Of a stretch of 64,000 nucleotides of DNA, positions 18,708-28,476 are shown in pieces. The translations under genes and the position numbers were made by a program. Numbering within the stretch: position 1 is the first letter of the stretch; each line of letters begins with the position of its first letter. The stretch is from Chloracidobacterium sp. N (GTDB lineage: Bacteria > Acidobacteriota > Blastocatellia > Chloracidobacteriales > Chloracidobacteriaceae), in assembly GCF_018304765.1 (NCBI RefSeq), contig NZ_CP072642.1, positions 727,501 to 791,500 of the forward strand, written 5' to 3'. The notes beneath the pieces were generated by a model, which saw nothing but the letters and a program-made list of their open reading frames with translations, was not told where the DNA came from and made no database searches.

Positions 18708-19691
18708 TTGGTGGTCACGACTCAGTATCAAGGTGGTGGTTTGAAGAAACTGACGCTTCCTGACGAGGGGCTCGAAGTCCTGTTCGGACCCTATGACGAA
18801 AACATCCGGTATCTCGAATCCCTGTTGAACGTCCGCATCGGGGCGCGCGGGAGCGAGGTGACCATCGAAGGTGAAGTGTCCGACATGGCCGTGGTCGAGT
18901 CCATTCTGACCGACTTTGCCGAACTGGTCATTGAAGGTGCGGCCCCGTCAAGCCAGGAACTGCGTCAGGCTTTCAAACAGATTGCCGATGACCGGACCTC
19001 CTCCCTCAAAAGCTTCTTTTCCAAGACCTATCGTTTCAACCCGACCGGGAGGAAAATGGTTTCGGCGCGGACGCCGACGCAGCGCCGCTATCTCGAAGCC
19101 CTGCAAACCCACGAACTCGTGTTTGGCATCGGCCCGGCCGGAACGGGAAAAACCTTTCTCGCCGTCGCCATGGGGTTGCATTACCTGTGGCAGAAGAAGG
19201 TTTCACGGATCATCCTGACGCGCCCGGCGGTTGAAGCCGGTGAAAAGCTGGGGTTTCTGCCGGGCGATCTGCAGGACAAGGTCGATCCCTATCTGCGTCC
19301 ACTCTACGACGCGCTGTTTGATCTGGCCGATGCCGACAAGATCACCCGCATGCTGGAAAAGCGCATCATCGAAGTTGCGCCGCTGGCCTTTATGCGCGGG
19401 CGGACGCTGTCTGAAGCCTTCATCATTCTCGACGAGGCGCAAAACACCACCTCCGAACAGATGAAGATGTTTCTGACGCGCATCGGCTTCGGGTCGCGGG
19501 TGGTGGTGACGGGCGATGCCACCCAGATTGACCTGCCGGCCGGAAAGCTGTCCGGCCTCATCGAGGCCATGACCGTGCTGCGGGACATCCGCGAGATTGC
19601 CATTGTCGAGTTCACGAACCGGGATGTCGTGCGGCACCGGTTGGTGCAGCTCATCGTGCAGGCGTATGACCGCGCCCGCCAGAGCGCCTGA
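18708..19691 (+). CDS. phoH: PhoH-like ATPase
   Basis: A 327-residue PhoH-family protein: an N-terminal KH-like region (about residues 15-90) followed by an ATPase domain with Walker [10 protein letters not shown] and Walker [10 protein letters not shown], and the conserved [18 protein letters not shown] and [10 protein letters not shown]. In other bacteria this form neighbours ybeY and acts in RNA metabolism; ybeY is not next to it here. No ATG is available near the start: TTG at 18708, GTG at 18711 and TTG at 18741 (behind AAGGTGG) are all possible, the last giving a protein 11 residues shorter. Confidence 0.93.
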   Translation: MVVTTQYQGGGLKKLTLPDEGLEVLFGPYDENIRYLESLLNVRIGARGSEVTIEGEVSDMAVVESILTDFAELVIEGAAPSSQELRQAFKQIADDRTSSLKSFFSKTYRFNPTGRKMVSARTPTQRRYLEALQTHELVFGIGPAGTGKTFLAVAMGLHYLWQKKVSRIILTRPAVEAGEKLGFLPGDLQDKVDPYLRPLYDALFDLADADKITRMLEKRIIEVAPLAFMRGRTLSEAFIILDEAQNTTSEQMKMFLTRIGFGSRVVVTGDATQIDLPAGKLSGLIEAMTVLRDIREIAIVEFTNRDVVRHRLVQLIVQAYDRARQSA

Positions 19692-19728
19692 TGTGCTTCC
19701 CGGCAAAGACCTGCCCGGCGAAACACGT

Positions 19729-20946
19729 TCAGGGGGCGTGGGCGTCGGGTTGCGGCTGCGCCTGAAATGGCAGCGCCGCCCGATGCGGGAGCGCCGTCAG
19801 ACGCTGCCATACGGCCTGCGCCGCACGCGCCGAAGCGCCAGTTTCGCCCAGTCGCGCCCGAATGGCGGCATAGACGGCCTGCAAACGTTCCCGTTCCGCC
19901 GTCTGGTGCAGCAGGTCGTGCAGCCGCCGGGCAATGTTTTCGCCGGTGACGTGTTCCTGGAGCAGTTCCGGCACAGCCACTTCACCCATCACATAGTTGA
20001 CAAGTCCGACGTAAGGCAGCGGGGCAAAGCGTCGCAGGTACATTGCCGTCAAGGGCGCGACCTTGCCGACGATGACCATCGGAATGCCAACCAGTGCCGT
20101 CTCCAGCGTGGCGGTGCCCGAAGCGACAACGGCCGCCTCCGCCACGGCGAGCGTTTCATAGAAGGCGTCCGGGATGAGCTTGACCGGGAGACGGGCCGGC
20201 CGCAGCCACGGCGTGAAATCGTCCTCTGCAAGCGACGGTGCACGTGGAATCACAAAGCGCAGCGATGCGTCATGACGCGCCAGCTTTTCGGCCGCGTCGA
20301 GCATTGGGGTCAGATAGTGGCGCAGTTCCGACCGGCGACTGCCCGGCAGCAGGGCAATGACGCGGCTATCGGTGCCAAGTCCGAAACGTTCCCGAAGGAA
20401 GCGTTTTTCATCCGGCGAGAAACGCGGCACACGGTCGAGCAGCGGATGCCCGACGAAGGTCACATCCATGCCATGGCGGGCATAGAAGTCCACCTCGAAC
20501 GGAAACAGCACGAGCATGTCCGTCACGAGCCGTTTGAGCTGCGAGACCCGTCCGCTGCGCCAGGCCCAGACCTGCGGGCTGATGTACCAGATGACCGGAA
20601 TCTGCCGTCGCCTGAGTTGACGCGCCAGACGCAGGTTGAAATCGGGAAAGTCAACCAGAATGGCTGCATCGGGGCGGTCGCGGTCAAGGCCGGCCACGAG
20701 TTCCCGGAAGGTGCGCCAGATGGTCGGCAGATGACGTACCACTTCGACAATACCAATGACGCTGACGGCTTCCATGCGGATGAGCGGCGCAACGCCGGAC
20801 GCCGCCAGACGTTCGCCGCCCATCCCGTGAAACCGTGGCGGAGCCACGCCGTTCTGCCCGGCCAGAAGGTGCATCTGGTGGATGAGTTCCGCCGCGTGAG
20901 CATCGCCAGAAGCTTCTCCGGCGACAATCAGAACGTTGTGCGTCAT
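19729..20946 (-). CDS. lpxB: Lipid-A-disaccharide synthase
   Basis: LpxB (GT19) joins UDP-2,3-diacylglucosamine and lipid X to make the lipid A disaccharide at the inner membrane. With the ATG at 20946 it has 405 residues. Family motifs are VAGEASGDAHA at the N-terminus, LVDFPDFNLRLA, WYISPQVWAWR, LPGSRRSELRHYLP-like LPGSRRSEL and SGTATLE. It shows the organism makes lipid A. The gene follows the CurA-like reductase by 27 bp and converges with phoH. No other lpx gene is adjacent. Confidence 0.95.
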   Translation of the reverse strand: MTHNVLIVAGEASGDAHAAELIHQMHLLAGQNGVAPPRFHGMGGERLAASGVAPLIRMEAVSVIGIVEVVRHLPTIWRTFRELVAGLDRDRPDAAILVDFPDFNLRLARQLRRRQIPVIWYISPQVWAWRSGRVSQLKRLVTDMLVLFPFEVDFYARHGMDVTFVGHPLLDRVPRFSPDEKRFLRERFGLGTDSRVIALLPGSRRSELRHYLTPMLDAAEKLARHDASLRFVIPRAPSLAEDDFTPWLRPARLPVKLIPDAFYETLAVAEAAVVASGTATLETALVGIPMVIVGKVAPLTAMYLRRFAPLPYVGLVNYVMGEVAVPELLQEHVTGENIARRLHDLLHQTAERERLQAVYAAIRARLGETGASARAAQAVWQRLTALPHRAALPFQAQPQPDAHAP

Positions 20947-20973
20947 CGTTGCGTCAGTCAGCAACGGGCTGCG

Positions 20974-21990
20974 TCAGGGTTCATCCGAGACCTTGACGAC
21001 AAGTTTGCCGATGTTGGAGCCGTCAAAGAGTTTCTGCACGGCCCTGGGTGCCTGTTCGAGACCTTCAACGACATCGAGCCGGTACTTGAGGCGTCCCTGG
21101 GCAATCCATTCGAGAAGCTGCGGGATGGCTTCCATGGAGCGGGGCAGGTAATCGAGCACGATGAAGCCTTCGATGCGCAGCCGCTTGCTGACGACGAGCA
21201 GGAAGTTTGCCGGCCCGGCGGGTGGTTTCTCACTGGTGTACTGCGAAATCGCGCCGCAGGCGACAACGCGCCCAAAGTTGTTCATCCGGGCCAGCGCCGC
21301 ATCGAGAATTGCGCCGCCCACGTTGTCAAAGTACACGTCAATGCCTTTCGGGCAGTGCTGTGCCAGTGCGGCCGCAACGTCTTCGTGCTTGTAGTCAATG
21401 GCGGCGTCAAAGCCCAAATCCTCGACAATCCAGCGGCATTTTTCCGGCCCGCCGGCAATGCCCACGACGTGGCAGCCTTTGATGTTTCCAATCTGGCCGA
21501 CCAGCGAGCCGACGGCTCCGGCCGCGGCCGACACCACAAGGGTTTCGCCCTCTTTGGGGCGGCCGATGTCGAGCAGGCCGAAGTAGGCCGTCAGTCCAAT
21601 GGCGCCCAGAACGCCGTGATAGAGCAGCAGGGAGTGGCCGGGGATTTTGGCAATCGGCGTCAAACCCTGTCCGTTGCCGACGTAGTAGAGCTGCCAGCCA
21701 AGCAGTCCCTGAACAAAGGTGCCCACCGGAAAGCCCGCGTGCCGTGAGGTTTCAACCACACCGACGGCCACGCCGCGCATGACATCTCCCAGCGGCACGG
21801 CCGGAAGGTAGGAATCCTGCGCCGCCCAGATGCGGTTCGTCGGGTCGAGCGAGAGATAGATGTTGCGGACAAGTACCTGCCCATCCGCAAGGTCGGGAAC
21901 GGGTTCTTCATGCCAGGTGAAATCGCTATCCTTGAAGTTGCCCACCGGACGGGCAGCCAGTCGCCACTGGCGGTTGATGTATTCGGCCAT
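20974..21990 (-). CDS. NADP-dependent oxidoreductase of the CurA / alkenal reductase type
   Basis: 338 residues from the ATG at 21990, matching the family (about 340). It belongs to the medium-chain dehydrogenase/reductase superfamily without zinc and reduces the C=C bond of activated enals or enones with NADPH. The N-terminal INRQWRLAARPVG and YLSLDPTNR are typical of CurA and prostaglandin reductase-like proteins; the Rossmann motif is VSAAAGAVGSLVGQ, followed by the GGPEKC cofactor-binding segment and YFDNVGG. The substrate in vivo is unknown. It may be co-transcribed with lpxB. Confidence 0.9.
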   Translation of the reverse strand: MAEYINRQWRLAARPVGNFKDSDFTWHEEPVPDLADGQVLVRNIYLSLDPTNRIWAAQDSYLPAVPLGDVMRGVAVGVVETSRHAGFPVGTFVQGLLGWQLYYVGNGQGLTPIAKIPGHSLLLYHGVLGAIGLTAYFGLLDIGRPKEGETLVVSAAAGAVGSLVGQIGNIKGCHVVGIAGGPEKCRWIVEDLGFDAAIDYKHEDVAAALAQHCPKGIDVYFDNVGGAILDAALARMNNFGRVVACGAISQYTSEKPPAGPANFLLVVSKRLRIEGFIVLDYLPRSMEAIPQLLEWIAQGRLKYRLDVVEGLEQAPRAVQKLFDGSNIGKLVVKVSDEP

Positions 21991-22088
21991 GTGCCGGAAG
22001 ATTCCTTTCATTGCAGGGTGTCGCTGATGGTGCGCCCAGGCGCGCACGGCGCAAGCATGCTGGATTTTGAAGCCACTGCAAACCTCGT

Positions 22089-22880
22089 ATGTCGGCGGCA
22101 ACGACGTTACACACCAGCGACGCTTTCGTCCTCCGTACCTACCCGTATGGCGAAGCGCACAAAGTGGTCGTGCTGTTTACCCGCAGCGGCGGGCTGGTGC
22201 GCGCCGTGGCCTACGGGGCCCAGAGCAAACGCCAGAAGTACGGCGCGGCGCTGGAGCTGTTTTCCGAGGTGAGCGTGGTGTACCGCGAACGCCAGGGACA
22301 GGAACTTGTGTCGCTTGTGGCCTGCGATGTCAAGCGCCTGCACTTCGCGGCAACGTCCGATCCGGTTCTGATGGCGATGCTGGCCTACTGGGCCGAACTC
22401 ACCAGTGAGCTGTTTCCGGCACATCAGGCCAACGACCCTGTATATCGCCTGCTCGCCGCAGCGTGCGATCTGGCCGACCGCCACGCGCAGACGCCACGGC
22501 CGGAAACGCCTGATGCCCTGATGGTCTATGTTGAAACCTGGCTCCTGCGGCTGGCCGGTTTTCTGCCGGACTGGAAACACTGCGCCCGGTGTGGTGTGGA
22601 TTTGCTGTCCACGCCAGCCGCGCGCTTGTCCGCTGACGGCACGCCGGGCTGCACAACCTGTCTCGCGTATGGGCGGGACATCAGCCTGCCGGCGCGCCGG
22701 GCTTATGCCGCAATACAGCGTCAGTCGCCGGGTGATTTCTGGCATCATGCGCCAGCCGCCGATACACTGGCCGAACTGGCCGCGCTCAACGGACAACTGG
22801 TATGTCTGGCGTTGGAGCGCCCTCCAAAGAGCCGGGCCGTCTGGCAGCAGCTTCGGGACGGGATGGCGTCTGTCACCTGA
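22089..22880 (+). CDS. recO: DNA repair protein RecO
   Basis: RecO anneals single-stranded DNA and loads RecA with RecR in gap repair. The 263-residue protein starts with an OB-fold (TSDAFVLRTYPYGEAHKVVVLF) and has a C-terminal helical domain with a four-cysteine zinc site, CARC and, about 25 residues later, CTTC. It diverges from the CurA-like gene across 98 bp, and the PIG-L gene follows 44 bp later on the same strand. Confidence 0.93.
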   Translation: MSAATTLHTSDAFVLRTYPYGEAHKVVVLFTRSGGLVRAVAYGAQSKRQKYGAALELFSEVSVVYRERQGQELVSLVACDVKRLHFAATSDPVLMAMLAYWAELTSELFPAHQANDPVYRLLAAACDLADRHAQTPRPETPDALMVYVETWLLRLAGFLPDWKHCARCGVDLLSTPAARLSADGTPGCTTCLAYGRDISLPARRAYAAIQRQSPGDFWHHAPAADTLAELAALNGQLVCLALERPPKSRAVWQQLRDGMASVT

Positions 22881-22924
22881 ACCATCTGGAGGAACGACGG
22901 CCGGCGGTCAAGGAAACCACAACG

Positions 22925-25534
22925 ATGCGTCTCGCTTTGACGGTGATATGGCTTCTCTGGCTGGTGGCAGGCGGGGTGCGTCCCCTGTTTCCGGCAGCGC
23001 ACGCCCAAGTGCGCGGCTATGATGCGCCGGGTCTGGTTGGGCTTCAGCTTCAGCTCCGGCGGCTTCCGACAACGGCCAGCGTCCTGCACATCGGGGCCCA
23101 TCCCGATGATGAGGATTCGGCGCTTATCGCCCGTCTGGCGCGGGGGGATGGCGCGCGGGTGGGCTACCTTTCGCTGACCCGTGGCGAAGGCGGGCAGAAC
23201 ATCCTGGGACCGGAGCAGGGCGAGGCGCTTGGGGTGATCCGTACCGAAGAACTGCTCCAGGCGCGCGCCCTCGATGGCGGCGAACAGTTTTTTACCCGCG
23301 CCTTTGACTTCGGCTTCAGCAAGACCCGCGAGGAAACCGAGGCGAAGTGGAATGCCATGCACGGCCCCGATGCCATTTTGCAGGACGTGGTCAAAGTCAT
23401 CCGCCGGTTCAAGCCGCTGGTCATTGTCTCGCGCTGGGGCGGGACGCCCCGTGACGGCCACGGCCATCACCAGTACTGCGGCTATCTCACGCGGCTGGCC
23501 TTTGCCAAAGCCGGCGATCCCGACTGGCATCCCGAACTCGGCCCGGCCTGGCAGGTGCAAAAACTCTATGTCAGTGCCGACGTTGCGCCGCCGGACAATC
23601 CCCATCCGCCGCTCAAAATTCCCACCGGTATCTATGACCCGGTACTCGGACGAACCTGTTTTCAGGTGGCCATGCATGGGCGCAGCCAGCACAAGTCACA
23701 GGAAATGGGGGCGCTGGAGCCGGAAGGCGAGCAGTTTTCCCAGGTGAAGCTCGTCGAAAGCCGCGTGCCAACGGACCCAGCCAACGAAAAGAGCCTGTTT
23801 GATGGTCTGGACACCAGCCTGTGCAGCCTGGTGGAGGCGTCGGCCCCGGAGGAAGCCCGGCAGTTGCTCGCTGACATCCAGACGATGGTGGATCGTCTGG
23901 CGGCAGGCTGTGTCACGCCGACGGAAGCCTATCAGGTTCTGACCGAAGCCTACGCAAAGCTGATGCGGTGTCGGCGGTTGCTTGACGGCGCGCCACCGGA
24001 AAGTATGGAGCCGGTCGGCATTGGCGAAAGATATGGGCCGGGTAAAGCGCCCCCGCCGCCGTCATCGGCGCTTGATGTCAAGTGGGAGCAGTTGGGGCGG
24101 GCCTTTCTACTGGCCGCCGGGTTTCAACCGGCGGCCTGGGCTGATGTTGAAACTGTGACCGAAGGCGACACACTCAATATCGTGTTCACCCCCTGGCAGA
24201 TGGACGCGCCCCGTTTCGAGATGGGCAACTTCATCATGTCTCTCCACGTGGATACGACGTGGCTGGAGGAGAAACGTTTTCCAGAGGGCTACCTGGCGTC
24301 AGTCCGCTTGAAGATAACGCCCCACCCTGACTGGCCGGTACGCCCGGGCCGGTCGGTGTTGGACATTTTCGGGTATGGGCGCATCTTTGGGCGGCCCTGT
24401 CAGTTTGGTGTCCCGCTCAGGTATCGCTACGCTGATCCGGTGCGCGGTGAAGTGCAACGGGAGGTGGAACTTGTACCGCCGCTTTCGGTCAGCCTGAGCG
24501 ATACCCTGCTGGTTGTTCCGAAGACTGACGAACGGGAGGACGAACAGGAATCAGCGCCGCAGCGTATCGTGGCAACCGTCACCAACCATGCCCAGACGGA
24601 ACGCAGCGGCAGCGTCAAACTCGATGTTCCCCGTGGCTGGCGCGTCACACCTTCCGAAGTTGCCTTCACGCTGCCGCCAAAGGGAAAGCAACCGTTCGTC
24701 TTCGAGGTGGTTGTTCCACCGGCGACACCAGCCCGGCGTTACACCATCTCGGCCACCGCGACGAGCAACGGTCAGCGGTATGACCGCACTATGCAGGTCA
24801 TTGCCTATCCGCACATTCCAACCCGCCGTCTCTATCCGCCTGCCCAGTTGACCGTTCTGGTCAGTGACATCCGGGTTGCCCCAGTCAAGGTGGGGTACGT
24901 CATGGGCAGCGGGGACCTGGTGCCGCAGGCCATCCGGCGGATGGGATTGCCGGTGACGCTTCTGGATGAGGACACGCTGGCCACCGGCGATTTGCAGGCT
25001 TTTGATGTCATCGTGGTGGGGATTCGCGCTTCACAAACCCGCCCGGACTTTGCTGCCGAGCACGCCCGTTTGCTGGAGTACGTCCGGCAGGGCGGGACGC
25101 TCATCGTGCAGTACCAGCGCCCAGACTACGTTGTGCGGGGGCTTCCACCCTTTCCGGCAACCATGGCGCGGCGCACCACGGATGAAACCGCCCCGGTCAC
25201 GGTGTTGCAGCCGGACCATCCAGTATTCAACGTGCCGAACCGGATCACGGCGCAGGACTGGGAAGGCTGGGTGCAGGAGCGGTCACTGTACGACTGGGAC
25301 ACCTGGGATGACCGCTACACGGCGCTGCTGGAAAGCCACGATGCCGGAGAAGCGCCCAACGCCGGCGGGCTGGTCATCACGCGGCTGGGGCGGGGACACT
25401 ACATCTACACCGGCTATGCCTGGTTCCGGCAGTTACCGGCCGGAGTGGCAGGGGCCTATCGCGTCTTTGCCAACATGTTGAGCCTGCCCGCCGGGCGCAC
25501 GGCGGAGCTTCCCGGTCAGCACCCGGCCCGTTAG
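22925..25534 (+). CDS. Large exported PIG-L family deacetylase with C-terminal accessory domains
   Basis: 869 residues from an ATG with AAGGAAA upstream. A signal peptide (residues 1-28, ending AHAQ) precedes a PIG-L/LmbE zinc deacetylase domain (about 30-270) with the metal motif AHPDDED and the distal GHGHHQYCG. Such enzymes remove N-acetyl groups from sugars. Residues about 540-650 look like an immunoglobulin-like NEW3/CARDB domain, and the last 230 resemble a glutamine-amidotransferase-like or ThuA-like fold without an obvious catalytic Cys. The substrate is unknown; an extracytoplasmic glycan is likely. The stop overlaps the convergent hydrolase gene by 4 bp. Confidence 0.85.
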   Translation: MRLALTVIWLLWLVAGGVRPLFPAAHAQVRGYDAPGLVGLQLQLRRLPTTASVLHIGAHPDDEDSALIARLARGDGARVGYLSLTRGEGGQNILGPEQGEALGVIRTEELLQARALDGGEQFFTRAFDFGFSKTREETEAKWNAMHGPDAILQDVVKVIRRFKPLVIVSRWGGTPRDGHGHHQYCGYLTRLAFAKAGDPDWHPELGPAWQVQKLYVSADVAPPDNPHPPLKIPTGIYDPVLGRTCFQVAMHGRSQHKSQEMGALEPEGEQFSQVKLVESRVPTDPANEKSLFDGLDTSLCSLVEASAPEEARQLLADIQTMVDRLAAGCVTPTEAYQVLTEAYAKLMRCRRLLDGAPPESMEPVGIGERYGPGKAPPPPSSALDVKWEQLGRAFLLAAGFQPAAWADVETVTEGDTLNIVFTPWQMDAPRFEMGNFIMSLHVDTTWLEEKRFPEGYLASVRLKITPHPDWPVRPGRSVLDIFGYGRIFGRPCQFGVPLRYRYADPVRGEVQREVELVPPLSVSLSDTLLVVPKTDEREDEQESAPQRIVATVTNHAQTERSGSVKLDVPRGWRVTPSEVAFTLPPKGKQPFVFEVVVPPATPARRYTISATATSNGQRYDRTMQVIAYPHIPTRRLYPPAQLTVLVSDIRVAPVKVGYVMGSGDLVPQAIRRMGLPVTLLDEDTLATGDLQAFDVIVVGIRASQTRPDFAAEHARLLEYVRQGGTLIVQYQRPDYVVRGLPPFPATMARRTTDETAPVTVLQPDHPVFNVPNRITAQDWEGWVQERSLYDWDTWDDRYTALLESHDAGEAPNAGGLVITRLGRGHYIYTGYAWFRQLPAGVAGAYRVFANMLSLPAGRTAELPGQHPAR

Positions 25535-27399
25535 CGCCAGCGTCCGGCCAGAGGCAGGTCGCCGGGAAGTCCGAGCTGAACCGCGAAGTCGGCAAAGCCG
25601 GGCGTGTTTGAGTTGCGCAGAAAAAACGTCCCCTGGCGATAGACGCCGAAGGTGTCAAAGCCCTGTCCCGTCCAGTCGCCGGCAACGGGCAGGTCGCCGG
25701 CCAGACCGTAGAAGAAGGCCACGTCCGCAAAGCCGCTGGTGTTGGTGTTGCGCAGGTAGGCAAAGCCGTCCGACGGCCGGAAGCAGCCAACGGTTGTGAA
25801 CAGATCGCCGTTCCAGTCACCAACCACGGGCAGGTCGTTCGGGTTGCCGTAGTTGATGATGTAGTCGGCAGGGCCGGCGTCGTTGGTGTCGCGCAGCAGG
25901 AAGACGCCGTTCCGGTACACCCCAATCGTGTCGCGTCCATCGCCGTTCCAGTCGCCGGCCACGGGTCGGTCTCCCGGTGCGCCAAAGTCGAACACCACGT
26001 CGGCGACACCGGGGCCGTTGGTGTTTTTGAGAAAGAACCGTCCCTGCCGGAAAATCCCGATGGATTGCACGCCGTCGCCATCCCAGTCGCCAACTACGGG
26101 GATGTCGCCGGCCTGTCCGTAGAAGAAGTTCATGTCCGCGAAGCCCGAAGCATTGTCAAACTTGAGGTACACGTTGCCGTTGCCGGGGCGCACCCCAACC
26201 GTTCGGGGACCGGGACGGGGTGGCGTGGCCTGCTGCACGGCGTTGTTGACGCTGGCCCGGAGCTGTTCTGTAAGCTGAAAGACCTGACTGAGCGGTGTTT
26301 GGGCAAAGAAGACGCCCAACGCCCCGGTGCGGTAGTCAATCCACGGCAGCGTGCCAAGCGCGCCGCCGTCGCTGACGTTGATGCCAACGCCATTGCTGTC
26401 GAGCGTATTGAGCCACCATCCGAAGCCATAGCGGGTGTCCGCCTGTCCGTAGCCCTGGTAGGGCGAGGAAACAATGCGCGCACCTTGGGTCTGATCGCGG
26501 CGCATTTCCAGACAGGCTGCGGCCGACAGGACGCGCTGCCCCTCGAAGATGCCGTTGGCATAGAGCATGGTGAGGAAGTTCAGGTAGTCGTCGAGGGTTG
26601 ACCACATGCCACCGGCCACGCGCGGATTGGCGGTGAAGTCACCCGATTCCGTAAAGGCTGTGCGCGTCATGCGGCACGGCGTGAGGATGTTCTGCCGCAC
26701 GAAGGTGTCAAACGGTGTGCCGGTCACCACTTCGACCACGCGCCCGGCCACATGCATCGAGGCGCCGCCGTAGAAAAACTCCGTACCCGGTTGGGCGCGC
26801 AGCGGCGTGTTTTCCTGCGCAATGATGGCCACGGCCTGTTCCAGCGTGATGGTTGGGTTGTCGAGGGCAGCGGAAGCGCCGCGCATCCCCGAAGTGTGCG
26901 CCATACACTGCCGAATGGTGGGATTTGCCCGCTGGGTTGAGCCGGCAACGGGCATGTCGCGGAAAGCGGGCAGGTATGCGCCAACCGGGTCATCGAGCCG
27001 GATCAAGCCCCGATCCACGCAGACCATCACGGCCGCCATGGAAATCAGTTTGGTTGAGGAAGCCAGAAAGACCCGTGATTCGGTGGTGAAGGGGACGCCG
27101 AAGGCGAGGCGTCCATAGGCTTCCCGGAAGATCAGGCGATTACGGTGGCGAAGGCTCAGGGACAGCCCCGGCGGCTGACTGGCAGCGACCGCCGTCTGGA
27201 GTTGGCTGCGGACGCCGCTCAGATCATAACCACTGGCAAAGGCTGCCACGGAAGCTGTGGCTGTCGTCCGTGGAAACATGAATCCACCCGGACACAGGCT
27301 GACCAGGAGGCAACCCAGCACCAACCAGTACGTCGCCGTCCGCGTTCGCACCCGTGCGCCCCGCCGGACGCTGGCTGATATTTCACACCTTTGACCCAC
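25531..27399 (-). CDS. Exported serine beta-lactamase-like hydrolase fused to GDW(N/D)GDG repeats
   Basis: 622 residues from a GTG at 27399 with GAGGGG 8 bases upstream; a longer frame would run back into pspA. A basic N-terminus and hydrophobic segment (about 24-40) suggest export. The class C beta-lactamase/D-peptidase-like domain (about 60-420) has the SxxK pair S114 and K117 in ASSTK and MAHTSGM. Residues about 430-622 hold four repeats of roughly 46 residues with (P)V(V/A)GDW(D/N)GDG plus a degenerate fifth, like FG-GAP/VCBS propeller blades. Such fusions suggest a surface enzyme; no substrate can be named. Confidence 0.85.
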   Translation of the reverse strand: MGQRCEISASVRRGARVRTRTATYWLVLGCLLVSLCPGGFMFPRTTATASVAAFASGYDLSGVRSQLQTAVAASQPPGLSLSLRHRNRLIFREAYGRLAFGVPFTTESRVFLASSTKLISMAAVMVCVDRGLIRLDDPVGAYLPAFRDMPVAGSTQRANPTIRQCMAHTSGMRGASAALDNPTITLEQAVAIIAQENTPLRAQPGTEFFYGGASMHVAGRVVEVVTGTPFDTFVRQNILTPCRMTRTAFTESGDFTANPRVAGGMWSTLDDYLNFLTMLYANGIFEGQRVLSAAACLEMRRDQTQGARIVSSPYQGYGQADTRYGFGWWLNTLDSNGVGINVSDGGALGTLPWIDYRTGALGVFFAQTPLSQVFQLTEQLRASVNNAVQQATPPRPGPRTVGVRPGNGNVYLKFDNASGFADMNFFYGQAGDIPVVGDWDGDGVQSIGIFRQGRFFLKNTNGPGVADVVFDFGAPGDRPVAGDWNGDGRDTIGVYRNGVFLLRDTNDAGPADYIINYGNPNDLPVVGDWNGDLFTTVGCFRPSDGFAYLRNTNTSGFADVAFFYGLAGDLPVAGDWTGQGFDTFGVYRQGTFFLRNSNTPGFADFAVQLGLPGDLPLAGRWR

Positions 27400-27529
27400 G
27401 TGATGTTTCCCCTCTGATTTGGTCGTGTTGGATGCCAGTCGCAGGATGTTTGACACAATATGGTCATAAAAGTCTGAAAATTTCCCACGTTCCGCGCTGT
27501 GCTGCCTGTGAAGGCAGGGAGCAACGTGC

Positions 27530-27558
27530 TTGGAACTTGTACCCAAGGCTGCTAGACT
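27530..27558 (+). promoter_or_regulatory. Candidate promoter for pspA
   Basis: TTGGAA (27530-27535), a 17-base spacer and TAGACT (27553-27558) precede pspA by about 100 bp. The -10 is identical to that of the lytic transglycosylase promoter. No clear sigma-54 (-24/-12) element, the usual control of proteobacterial psp operons, was seen. Confidence 0.4.
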
Positions 27559-27655
27559 GCGGCACAGCTTGAGCAGGTCTGCCAAATCAAAGGCAAATGG
27601 CGTGGAGTTGTTCAGGCTTGGCTCAGGACATTTTACTGGCGGAGGCACCCGGCAC

Positions 27656-28399
27656 ATGTGGGAAAGGTTGAAGCGCCTGTTCCGTTCGATTTTTGGGGGG
27701 ATAATTGACGCTGCTGAAGACCCCGAACTCATTCTCCAGCAGGTCATCCGTGACATGCGCGACCAGGTTCCGAAGCTGAACGAAAGTGTCGCGCAGGTGA
27801 TGTCCAATGAAAAGCTGCTCGAACGGGAGGTCGCCACGCTGGAGCGCGAAATCACCGAACTCGACAGCAAGGTCAAAGCCGCGATCAAGATGGGGCGCGA
27901 CGACATTGCCACCACCTACATTGCCTCCATGCAGGAAAAGCAGAACTCGCTGGCCCGCGCCAAGGAACAGCTCGTGGTGGCCAAGAAAGCTTCGCAGCAG
28001 GCCATCCGCTTCCGCGATGACTACCTGCTCAAGATGAAGCGCAAGCAGGACGAGGCCATGCAGCTTATCGGCGAGAGCAAGCGTGCGCGGATGCAGGAGC
28101 AGCTTGCTGCCACGATGGCTTCCTTCCAGGTGGGGGATACGGCCGGTTCGTTTGATGAAATGCGCGAGAAAATCAACCGCCGCGCCGCAGCCGCCGAAGC
28201 CAAGATGGAGCTGTCCACGTCAGGTGTGGACAGCCAGATGGCACAGCTCGAACGTGAAGTCTATAACGTTCAGGCCCAGGATGCCCTCATCGCCTACAAG
28301 CGCCAGATGGGCCTCATCCCCGATGAACCCACGGCGCTGTCGGAATCCTTTGGCACAGAACGGACACTCGGCCCGGCCCAAAAGAAAGCCCTTGAGTAA
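27656..28399 (+). CDS. pspA: Phage shock protein A / IM30 family membrane-stress protein
   Basis: A 247-residue ESCRT-III-like protein, almost entirely helical, that assembles on the inner membrane during envelope stress. The amphipathic N-terminus MWERLKRLFRSIFGG is followed by the PspA signature AAEDPELILQQVIRDM and long coiled-coil helices (about 25-190). The ATG at 27656 has GGAGG 10 bases upstream. PspB, PspC and PspF are not adjacent. A strong terminator follows. Confidence 0.94.
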   Translation: MWERLKRLFRSIFGGIIDAAEDPELILQQVIRDMRDQVPKLNESVAQVMSNEKLLEREVATLEREITELDSKVKAAIKMGRDDIATTYIASMQEKQNSLARAKEQLVVAKKASQQAIRFRDDYLLKMKRKQDEAMQLIGESKRARMQEQLAATMASFQVGDTAGSFDEMREKINRRAAAAEAKMELSTSGVDSQMAQLEREVYNVQAQDALIAYKRQMGLIPDEPTALSESFGTERTLGPAQKKALE

Positions 28400-28424
28400 C
28401 CTCACCTGAACCGCACGATGTCTG

Positions 28425-28459
28425 ACCGCCCACCACAGTGCCTGTGGTGGGCGGTTTTG
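28425..28459. terminator. Bidirectional intrinsic terminator between pspA and xth
   Basis: Perfect 14-bp arms (28425-28438 and 28442-28455) with a 3-base loop, GC-rich, followed by TTTT on the plus strand. It lies between two convergent genes, 25 bp after pspA and about 20 bp beyond the xth stop. Confidence 0.88.
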
Positions 28460-28476
28460 ATGTTCGGGTGGTCGGT

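Noticed and set aside
19597-21747. A 716-codon plus-strand frame opposite lpxB and the CurA-like gene
   Set aside because: Antisense to two clear genes; its sequence is rich in Arg, His and Gln and matches no known family.
27400-27655. Extension of the hydrolase gene back to 27915
   Set aside because: It would run antisense through the pspA start; the GTG at 27399 has a ribosome site and leads directly into a signal segment.
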